Shown here: piece by piece, positions 53,376-61,279 of the stretch
How the letters are laid out: every line of letters starts with the position of its first letter
How positions within the stretch are numbered: position 1 is the stretch's first letter
Source of the DNA: Amphimedon queenslandica
Lineage: Eukaryota > Porifera > Demospongiae > Haplosclerida > Niphatidae
Assembly: GCF_000090795.2 (NCBI RefSeq)
Contig: NW_003546246.1
Coordinates: 656,170-717,448 of the forward strand
Reading direction: 5' to 3'
DNA: 61,279 nucleotides
Notes under the pieces: generated by a model
The model's input: the letters and a program-made list of their open reading frames with translations, nothing else
Told to the model about the DNA's origin: nothing
Database searches by the model: none
Made by a program: the position numbers and the translations under genes

Positions 53376-53590
53376 AAAACAAGGACAAGTAGGATTCCGA
53401 ATGAGCAACGAAAATACAAAATGAAAATCTACTCTCGTGAGGAAAATTCTACTCTACAATATTATGTAACTTTATTATGAAAGAATTACAAATCACCTTG
53501 CAATGTAAAGTAGAATTTGTGTCACGAGAGTACGATTATTACCTTGTATTTTCGTTGGCTGTGTGGAATGCTACTTGTCCTTGTTTTTTT
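53376..53590. mobile_element. foldback MITE
   Basis: AAAAACAAGGACAAGTAGGA at the left and, reversed, AAAAACAAGGACAAGTAGCA at the right. Both arms continue with CAACGAAAATACAA and the CTCTCGTGA motif, so most of the 215 bp folds back. No ORF; target duplication ambiguous in T/A-rich flanks. Confidence 0.8.
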
Positions 53591-53819
53591 TAAATTTTTT
53601 GTCCTTGTTTGTGTTGCAACAGTCACAGTATCACTTCCTTTCTTGGAGAATCATTCTAGGGGACAAGGACCTGCGCATACCCTGTTGGAGTAGAATGGTG
53701 CTACAATTAGCCTTCTATTTCCAGGCAAGACAAGAGGCATCAGAAAATTATTGCTACATGAGTGCCATAAGTTGTATTGTCAAGAGTGCAAACATGAAGA
53801 TCATGTAGATTTAAGCAGT

Positions 53820-54630
53820 ACTTAAACAATGCATATAAATGATTCAAACTGTTACAAGTTGCATGTACCACACCTTTGGAACATCTACAGCAAGCAGAGG
53901 AATAGAGAAATCAATGTACAATAACTGTTCTTAAAATTGAATCAATTCAGAGCCACCACTCTTATTTTATGGCAGATGTGTGAAGCCCTTAGTTGAATAA
54001 ACTCATTAACCTATGTTTCAGAACTAATTTACACCGCTTTTAAATTTGTATAGCAGTTGTATAACTTCTTGAAACTTTTCAGCATCTTCACTATCAAGGT
54101 GACTCACTCTTAGTATCTTGAGGCATTGCTGCTAAACGTGCTGTATAGTCCATTAATTCAGCACTTATTGGCAACTCTTGCCATTTCTTTTATAACTTGA
54201 TTGCTTATGATTATAACTTTATTGTTTATGGTTATAACTTGCTATATATCCTTCCATGGTCCTTTGCCAGTACATTTTAGTTGTCATGGGGTGTGTGTTT
54301 GTAAAACTCTCTATGAAGTTGCCATTGTTTGTTCCTATTAACAGTCTCTTGCTTAAATGTTCCGTTTTCTTGTGTTTCTGGCCACTTATAACAGTTTGAA
54401 TCTCTTAAGTAGCGTTATATATTACTAAAAAAAGTATTGCATTGTCATTTACTTGAATTGTGGTGTTTTGAATGTTCAGGCACTGATGCACTTATTCATT
54501 TCCTTTCATTAAAGTCCTATAAATGAAATATTAAAACTTAAAAGCAAAGTGGCAGTTTGCCCTGAACATCATCACTTGGATTTGATACATCTGATGTGGA
54601 GCTACATGTACATGATGCATCCACATCTCG
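53820..54630. other. non-coding stretch
   Basis: AT-rich without supported genes. Confidence 0.4.
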
Positions 54631-54631
54631 A

Positions 54632-54760
54632 ATGTACATAATAAATCTGCCTTTCCTTTTTTATGGAATAGTCATTCAAATGTTGTTACAGCTCAGATGT
54701 ACATGGTCAATCTGCCTTTTCTTTTTCATGGAATAGTCCTTCAAATGTTGTTACAGCTCA
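54632..54760. repeat. 65-bp tandem duplication
   Basis: Both units carry ATGTACAT, AATCTGCCTTT, ATGGAATAGTC and CAAATGTTGTTACAGCTCA at the same spacing. Confidence 0.85.
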
Positions 54761-55383
54761 TTTTCGTGGTTTTTATAAGGATATTAATTTTAAAAGATTG
54801 GGGTGAGTTACAGTTGTAGGGACATTTATATCATTTGTGATTTCACCTGTATTACTTTAGCTAAAAAAGAGTGGAAGTCTTTAATGTTTGTAATAAAATG
54901 TAGTGTGGACATAAGGACTGGATGTAGTACATCAAGAATCTTAATTTTGATATTCATTTCCTGGAAACATGGTCACTAAATGAATTCTGATATGGTGAAT
55001 CCCAAGTGTATCGTTTTCATAGGGAGTTTATGCAACTAATCTTAAGGCTATCAGCAACTATGCTCTTTTGCAGCAAACAGTCAGCTTCATAAGACTAAGA
55101 TACAATACAGAAACTACAATAGCGTGGCTTGGGGGCTGTTTAAAGGTGTTCTATTTTTCTAGTTAATGAATATCTAGTAGGTACATACTATTCTTTTAAG
55201 ACCTGGGACCCGATATATCTGCTGGAGGTAAATTTGAGGGTGTATATCCTGAAGTGAGTGTTTCAAACTAAACTAAGGAAAGCCTTTGTCTCTCTCTCTC
55301 TCAAGGACAAGGCTACTGCATATTTTCAATGCTACCATACGTATGTGCATTGTTGCCTCAGTAGCACCCAATTTCAGTTCGTA

Positions 55384-55760
55384 TACCGTAATTTTGGAAA
55401 TTTTCGGATAATTTTAATTTTCAGATGGACAGAAAAATTCGAAAATAAAAAAGTTAAAATTTTAAACAATGGAATATTAAAATATCGGGTAAAAAGGAAT
55501 TCCGGTATTCGTGCCATGTGGCTTGACTTCAGCTGTTTTCAGCACTGCTCTGTGCCCTTTACTCCTTCTTTCTTGCTCATACTCACTCTCTCTTGGTCTA
55601 CAATTGAGGTCCTCGGTGTCTCTTCAAAGTCATTCACTGTTACTGCTTAATATTGGAATTAAACTTAATTTTGGAACAAGATGGCTATCCGAAAATTAAA
55701 ATTCATTGAAAATTAATTATTCAATTTTTTTTCTAATTGGAAATTTCCAAAATTACGGTA
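55384..55760. mobile_element. MITE with TA-CCGTA ends
   Basis: TACCGTAATTTTGGAAATTT at the left and TACCGTAATTTTGGAAATTT reversed at the right, an essentially perfect 20-bp inverted repeat including a TA that may be the target duplication. The central part is less AT-rich and produces a spurious ORF. Confidence 0.88.
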
Positions 55761-56149
55761 TGTGGCACATACAACCTGGCAATGCTTTTCATCAGTCTGG
55801 TAGATAAGAATAATAATAGGGAGCTAAGTAGCAAACAATTGCTGTTTCTAAGCTTTAACTTTGTCAGCTTTATGTAAACCAGTGTTGAAAGTACTGTGCA
55901 TGTTTATTTGTAAAATTATATCAAAGTGAAAATAATTTTTAAAAGTAATCAATGTCCATTTAAATATCTGAGTCTAACTCTTGTTCACGATTTCAGTTCA
56001 CTTTCTGATGTATTTGGAAAAGTACCTGTAGTGTACCTGACCTTTTCTCTCTGTTACCTCAGGGCCTATGAACAACTTTGCTACTTCACTCTTTTATAGA
56101 GAGTTGAGGATCAATTTTCTCCATTAAAACACCATTAGCATATTCATTA

Positions 56150-56400
56150 CAGTGATATCTCTGTTAAAGGGAAGTCCCTGTAACGGACACCAGCCTTATA
56201 ACGGACATTGCCTGGTGTACCAATTGAATTTCTCATGCATGCAATACAAAATAACTTCTGTACAGCGGATCCTCTCTTTTCCGGATGGCGGACAGCCAAC
56301 TGGGACCCGGTAGAAGAACTTAGCACATTTATTGACCTCCATAAGCGGACATCGAGCAACTACAAAAATATTCCATACCAAAGCATTTCACAGTTTTAAC
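56150..56400. mobile_element. pogo/Tigger-like MITE fragment
   Basis: TA followed by CAGTGATATCTCTGTTAAAG and repeats of the AACGGACA word (at about 56180, 56200) with GCGGACA words later (56287, 56345). These are features of pogo-type non-autonomous elements. The right end is not clear. Confidence 0.5.
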
Positions 56401-56409
56401 AAGATATTC

Positions 56410-57780
56410 TCTAGGTGGATATCATTGATTCTCTGAATCATTGATTAACACATTCCTCTTGTATGGAATTATTTTGAATTTACTAATGACATTCTTGTCA
56501 AGTCAACAGCAGCAGTTAAAGCATTTTAATAAGTGATTTTAATTGCATCATTCCCATCACTTGTAATTATGATGCTATGATGAACTTTTAAACAATCTTA
56601 TTCTTAAAGGAATAGTGTTGCATTAAACATGTACATGTCAAGGATTTGAATCTTTGTTACTGGGCTATCTTGAACAGCAATGTGACATGAAGATATATAT
56701 TAGATGTTGATTGCTTTCAGAAAAAAGATGCAGCAAACTTTTAAAAGGTAGCAAAGCATGATAAAAGTTCAGAACTTCTCTCAATTCGGTCTGATATTTA
56801 TGATACTGCTTTTATTCAATGTTTAGCAGAACTTATGTATTGACCATGTTCAGCAATTAAATATCAAAACTAACTACTCAAGCACTCCATTTAATGCTGT
56901 CCATTCCTACTTTCTGCATTCTTCATCTCTCCTTATCCTTTTGAATGCTAACTGCACTGGATTTGATTCTAATGATTTGATGCCGTGACCTCCAGCTAAT
57001 AACACTGAACAATCAAAATGATTCAATATACAATACGATTTAGTACCAACTGATGCCTCTCCATGACCTGTGTGTCAGGGACTATACTTATGATCAATAT
57101 TTATCATTATTATGCATTGTTGTAATTACATCAATATTCATTGATGCCATTTTGTATATAATGAGGACAGTATTATTGTTTTTATGTGAGTATTGTGATT
57201 GGTGATTATTGTGGTTTTGTGCGAGTGAATTATTAGTGAGTGATAATAGTTGTGATTGGTGCTGTCTGCGTGCACACCAAATATTTGTCAAGAGATTCTT
57301 TGATGCCGATTGGCAATATTTGTGAACGAGATTGTTGTTAAATATTGATTGTCGCAGAGTGAGAAAGCACTAATCTGTCCGTGAGCAACAAAGAGAAAAG
57401 ATAAGACAGGAGCTTCAGCCTAGAACTTTCACATGGTCCACTGAAAGCCGGATAGGAGCAAGCTAAATCACGAGAAAGGAGATACAGAAGCTAGGCGAGT
57501 TGCTGTCTTCATTCTGAGATTATACTGAAGGGATTCATGAGTAAACGTAGCACAGTACTAGTACTTACTGTGTAGAATTTACAGTATTGTCATTTTACAC
57601 AATTGATTCGAGTGAGGGAGCCTTTTGTGGGTTGTTTGATAGCTACAATACGCCATATCTTGCCTTCTTGTGTTTGTGTTGTTGCTGCAGGGTGCGCCGC
57701 GCTAACACGTGTATATTGTATAGCAATTCGATTTTCACAGTTTATTTAAGAAGCCATACAATTGAATAGAGCCTATTATA
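56410..57780. other. non-coding stretch upstream of the BEL/Pao gag; possible 5' LTR
   Basis: Sequence from about 57070 becomes richer in ordinary words and includes a GC-richer leader (57660-57700). A 5' LTR and leader of the BEL element probably lie here, but the partner LTR is outside the window or deleted, so boundaries cannot be set. Confidence 0.4.
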
Positions 57781-58890
57781 ATGACAGATCCAGCCTTATT
57801 GAAGAAACAAAGAGCTGGACACAGAGCTGTAGCTACAAGGACAAAAGAAGCGACAGATAGTCCAGCAGCACTTCCTGGTCTAGATTTTATTAGACTACAG
57901 CAACTTAAGAAGGGCTTACATGATACTTTTCACACGCTTAAGCGCCTTGATGAAGAATAGATGCATCATATTGATCCTGGAGATGTAGATAAGGAGATTG
58001 AAGATTCAGAAAAGATAAAAGATGAATTGTATGCTGCTATAGCTAGAGTTGAGCATGTGCTAGCATTAAGCCACGTCATGCCTCCTAGCCCCACTGCTAC
58101 GGTTACTCCTGCAGTCACGGCGTGACTACCAAAATTGGTTATAAAGAATTTTAATGGAAGTATCACTGGATGGACTCCCTTCTGGGATTCGTTTAAGACA
58201 TCTGTACATAATAATGCTATGCTATCAGACGCAGAGAAGTTTTTATTTTTGCATTCGTTTCTTAGTGGCAAAGCGTTAGAAGCCATTTTAGGCCTGTCAA
58301 TTACGGATGCGAGTTATGCCATAGCTGTTGATATTTTGCAAAAAGATTTGGAGATAAGAAGACTATTGCAATTCACATGGATAGCCTAATGAGCCTAGAG
58401 CCTGTTGTTTCTGATCATTGTACACTAGAACTTCGGCGTCTATATGACAAGACAGAATCGAGCATTAGAAGCCTAACTGCGCTTGGAGTCACAGTTGACT
58501 CATACAGTGCATTGTTAACCCCAGTTTTTATGTCTAAGCTTCCTTCAGAATTGCAATTAACCATAGCAAGAAAGGTTCCTCAGGCAGAGTGGAAGATGAT
58601 AAAGATTCTTGAAGTCTTACAGGATGAACTAGAAGCAAGAGAGAGAGCCTCATTGCTTAAGAATAAGCCTAAAGATAATCCAAGGCGTACTAGAGAGCAT
58701 GCCACAGCGTGAACTTTTATGGGTAGTAGTAATATTGGGTGTTGCTTTTGTGGGAAAGAGGATCATGCACCATTTAACTGTAAAACCATAGTATCTGTTG
58801 ATTAACGAAATCGAATGTTGAGAGAGCAGGGGAGGTGTTTTGTGTGTCTTTGTCGCAGACATATTGGTAGAAATTGTCGTTCCTCTATTA
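57781..58890 (+). pseudogene. BEL/Pao gag (DUF1759-like) and zinc knuckle
   Basis: ATG 57781: MTDPALLKKQRAGHRAVATR, GLDFIRLQQLKKGLHDTFHT, stop at 57958, IEDSEKIKDELYAAIARVEH. After a stop near 58123 comes LPKLVIKNFNGSITGWTPFW, DSFKTSVHNNAMLSDAEKFL, FLHSFLSGKALEAILGLSIT (the WxxFWxxFxxxVH...KFxYLxxxLxGxA motif of BEL gag). A frame change at 58377 leads to LMSLEPVVSDHCTLELRRLY and LPSELQLTIARKVPQAEW. Knuckle-like CCFCGKEDHAPFNCK and QGRCFVCLCRRHIGRNCRSS follow near 58740-58880. Forms virus-like particles when intact. Confidence 0.85.
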
Positions 58891-59089
58891 AATGTAAAGT
58901 CTGCAGGGGCGGCATAACACTAGTGTCTGTTTTAAATCAAAGAATAAGCATAGTTCTTGTAGTGATAACCTTCCTAATGTTCAAGATAGTTCTGGGTCTC
59001 AGACTCAGTCACGTGGGTTAAATCCTAAAACTTCTTCATTTGAGCCTGCCCAACCAGCAGCGACTTTTCTTACGAATGACACTAGCACT

Positions 59090-59662
59090 ATATTTTTTCA
59101 AACTGTGCGAGCAACAGCCTTTAATCTAGAACAGCCTGACAAGAGAATGAAGCTTGATCTTATATTGGATAGTGGCAGCCAGTGCTCCTATATAACGAAG
59201 AATGTGTGCAAAAGATTAGCCTTGCATTTTCTTGGATCTAAATCGGTATCAATTGCGACCTTTGAATCTAGAAAGGAACAGTCCAAGAGTTGTGAAGTTG
59301 TTAAGATAGGACTTGAATTGAAGAATAATCAGCTTATAGAATTGAAATTATTAGTTGTGCCTCATATTTGTGAACCTATTTCCAATGCTGCAGTTGCTTT
59401 AGAGAAGTATCCTAAATTGAAGTTCCTGCCCTTTGCTTCTGATATGGAGCATTCAAGACAGATAAAGCCTGAGATCCTTTTAGGATGTGATCAGTATTGG
59501 TCTCTTGTAACAGGAGAAGTAGTCAAGAGCGAGTCAGGACCAACTGCGATTAATACGCATTTGGGTTGGATACTTACAGGTCATGAAGCAATAAGAGATC
59601 TAGATGACTGCGATGCATGCTACTTTAATTACACATGTAATACGGGTGCATGGAGTGACTGA
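59090..59662 (+). pseudogene. BEL/Pao aspartic protease domain
   Basis: One open frame: FQTVRATAFNLEQPDKRMKL, DLILDSGSQCSYITKNVCKR (catalytic LDSGSQ, a BEL variant of DTG/DSG), LGSKSVSIATFESRKEQ, LLVVPHICEPISNA, PEILLGCDQYWSLVTGEVVK, TAINTHLGWILTGHEA. Ends at TGA 59660-59662. It matches the usual BEL/Pao protease region (about 180 residues). Confidence 0.9.
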
Positions 59663-59738
59663 GAACAAAAGACTTGATAAACAATTGCAATCATTTTGAG
59701 ACCTTGAGTCTTAGGGAATTGTTTAGAGCAATGAGTCT

Positions 59739-60750
59739 GTGCAGACACAATTTGAGTGTCATATTTCACAAAAGAACGGGAGATATATTGCATCTTTGCC
59801 ATGGAAACAATGTTGTTTGTCATTGCCTACAAATTATAGACTTAGTTTGAAAAGATTATATTGCCTTTTAAAACAATTGAGAGAGACTCCTGAGTTGTTA
59901 GCCAAATGTGATGCTGTCATTAAAGATTAGCTTTCATTGGGAATTGTAGTGGTAGTGCCTGTTAATGATGATACTATAAATAGAATCCATTATATACCAC
60001 ATCACGCGGTGATCAGGCGCGATAAGAGCACAACCAAGGTGAGAGTTGTGTACAACGCTTCTGCGAAATTAAACGATCCTTCTTTTAATGAATGCCTTTA
60101 TAGTGGTCCTCCCCTTCATTGTAAGATTTTTGATATTTTGATAAAGTTCAGAACACATCCTATAGCATTAGTGACTGATATTGAGAAAGCCTTCCTCATG
60201 ATCCAGTAGGCGGAATCTAATCAAGATGCCTTACGGTTCTTGTGGGTTAAGAATATTAATGCTGAGAATCCAGAAATTCAGACTTATAAATTTACAAGAG
60301 TGGTTATTGGGGTGTCTCCCAGGCCCTATATTCTTAAATGCAACCATAGCTCATCACTTAAAGCTGTACGAGAATATTTATGGTGTTACCACGCAGAAGA
60401 TAAAGGAATCAATATATGTAGACGACGTGATTACTGCAGCAGATGATGTTGATGAAGCCTTTAGATTTTTTCAGGAATCCAAGTTTATTTTTTAAGTTGG
60501 AGGATTTAATCTAAAAAAATTTGTGAGTAATTCAAGGGAATTACAAGGCTTGATAAATAAGAGTGAAACCAGTAATGATATTGTTTCAGAGGAGTCCTAT
60601 GCACAAGCGGTATTAGGAAGGGAGCACAGTACATTGTTAAGGCAAAGGCATAAGGTTTTAGGAGTGGTTTGGAATGTAGATGCAGATGAATTTTTTGTTG
60701 ATGTGGAGCCAATTTTTAAGGAAGCAATGCATTTAGAGCCAACAAAATGA
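59739..60750 (+). pseudogene. BEL/Pao reverse transcriptase
   Basis: Fragments in order: QFECHISQKNGRYIASLPWK, stop before LSLGIVVVVPVNDDTINRIH, YIPHHAVIRRDKSTTKVRVV, YNASAKLNDPSFNECLYSGP, ALVTDIEKAFLMIQ (palm Asp; stop follows at 60208), then in two frames FLWVKNINAENPEIQTYKFT and TRVVIGVSPRPYILNA, and KESIYVDDVITAADDVDEAF (YVDD active site, intact). The connection region includes QRHKVLGVVWNVDADEFF. Multiple stops and frameshifts. Confidence 0.9.
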
Positions 60751-61086
60751 AATTTAGTGAGTGTTGTGAGTAAGATATATGACCCCATTGGATTGATTGC
60801 TCCTGTTGTTATTAGTTTTAAGCTCTTCTTTCAAGAGCTGTGCCAATTGAAGGTACTGTGGGATGAGCCTTTGAATGATACACTTAAGTAGAGATGAAAG
60901 AAATTATGTAGGTAAATGAAACATTGAAGATACCTAGATGTTACTTCCTGAACAGGAAGGGGAGCTCACCATTGATTGGGTTCTGCGATGCGTCAGCAAA
61001 AGTGTATGTGGGGATGGTTTACGTTCAAGATGAGAACAAGCATTGTAGTCTTGTGGCTTCTAAGACCAGAGTAGCACCCTTGCAGG
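60751..61086 (+). pseudogene. BEL/Pao RNase H region, truncated
   Basis: VVSKIYDPIGLIAPVVISFK, LFFQELCQLKVLWDEPLNDT, then after two stops FLNRKGSSPLIGFCDASAKV with YVGMVYVQDE and LVASKTRVAPLQ. This is the standard Pao linker and RNase H start (GFCDAS). It is cut at 61086. Confidence 0.85.
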
Positions 61087-61279
61087 TAGTGATGGGCGAT
61101 ACAGTATAAAAAATAAACGATACGATACTGATATTTTAGTATTAAATATCGCTTTATCGATATTATTTTCGATACGATACTAATTAATTAACCATTTAAT
61201 AACTAAAGCCACACCCCAATATTTTATTCACAAAAATAGTAATAAGAATGCATCATGACTAATGTTGTTCCAGTATGAC
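61087..61279. mobile_element. terminal part of a non-autonomous element (hAT-like)
   Basis: TAGTGATGGGCGATACAGTA opens a segment full of ATCGATAC/CGATACGATACT words, the look of common hAT-type MITEs with TGGGCGATA ends. It interrupts the BEL RNase H and runs out of the window, so its other end is unseen. Confidence 0.5.

Larger units (their letters stand above)
57781..61086 (+). mobile_element. BEL/Pao LTR retrotransposon, truncated
   Basis: Gag, CCHC knuckles, aspartic protease, reverse transcriptase and a partial RNase H follow in BEL/Pao order on the plus strand, with many stops. Sequence ends abruptly at 61086 inside RNase H (ASKTRVAPLQ) against the end of another element. No LTR could be paired. 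Confidence 0.88.

Noticed and set aside
55258-55650. 130-codon plus-strand ORF
   Set aside because: It spans the left end of a MITE with perfect inverted repeats; coding is by chance.
57070-57600. 5' LTR of the BEL/Pao element
   Set aside because: Plausible position, but no second LTR, no clear primer site and no target duplication in the window.

Overview
This window looks like AT-rich nuclear DNA of an early-branching metazoan, most likely a demosponge; the taxon is inferred from style, not read from a marker gene. Points in favour are very short spliced introns (49 and 59 bp examples), a dense mix of metazoan transposon families, and the repeated octamer TACATGTA. I see no bacterial gene organisation, operons, CRISPR arrays or rRNA genes. 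Almost every recognisable coding segment is broken by stops or frameshifts, so the window reads as a graveyard of mobile elements plus a few unidentified gene remnants.

Layout. 1-4.3 kb: intergenic DNA with a decayed unidentified minus-strand gene (about 1.2-1.98 kb). 4.3-9.44 kb: two copies of one non-LTR retrotransposon in tandem on the minus strand, separated and bounded by ATT-rich arrays. 10.2-23.85 kb: a tandem array of about seven decayed copies of an unidentified gene family, minus strand; the last copy is split by a complete hAT transposon (21422-23413) with TIRs and target duplications. 23.9-30.5 kb: mostly empty, with a foldback MITE and isolated exon-like segments. 30.5-33.3 kb, plus strand: the 5' part of a piggyBac element with introns, then a decayed intron-containing integrase-core gene. 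33.85-35.02 kb, minus strand: an IRAK/Pelle-like kinase pseudogene.

35-50.1 kb is the most structured part. A minus-strand Mutator-like (MULE) gene appears to run from an acidic first exon (50125-50011) through N-terminal segments near 46.1-45.8 and 43.3-42.4 kb, a DDE transposase domain (41979-41185), a PHD-like finger (39.8-39.4 kb), and a cysteine-peptidase domain resembling ubiquitin-specific proteases (39.36-38.5 kb), with small exons down to about 36.5 kb. Two other elements are nested in it. One is a 3.65 kb LTR retrotransposon (46352-50005), inserted exactly at the first splice donor, with a SCAN-like capsid and an integrase tail placed before the reverse transcriptase, as in Gmr1-like Gypsy elements. 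The other is a 2.5 kb two-gene transposon (about 43312-45820) with convergent SHOCT-like and DDE_3 ORFs whose stop codons overlap, flanked by inverted repeats.

50.3-57.7 kb: short non-autonomous elements, several sharing TA-CCGTA ends, one carrying a tRNA-like segment, and small tandem duplications. 57.78-61.09 kb: a decayed BEL/Pao LTR retrotransposon on the plus strand, cut off by the end of another element. Two 10-base N gaps (22118-22127 and 48844-48853) mark assembly joins; structure next to them should be treated with caution.
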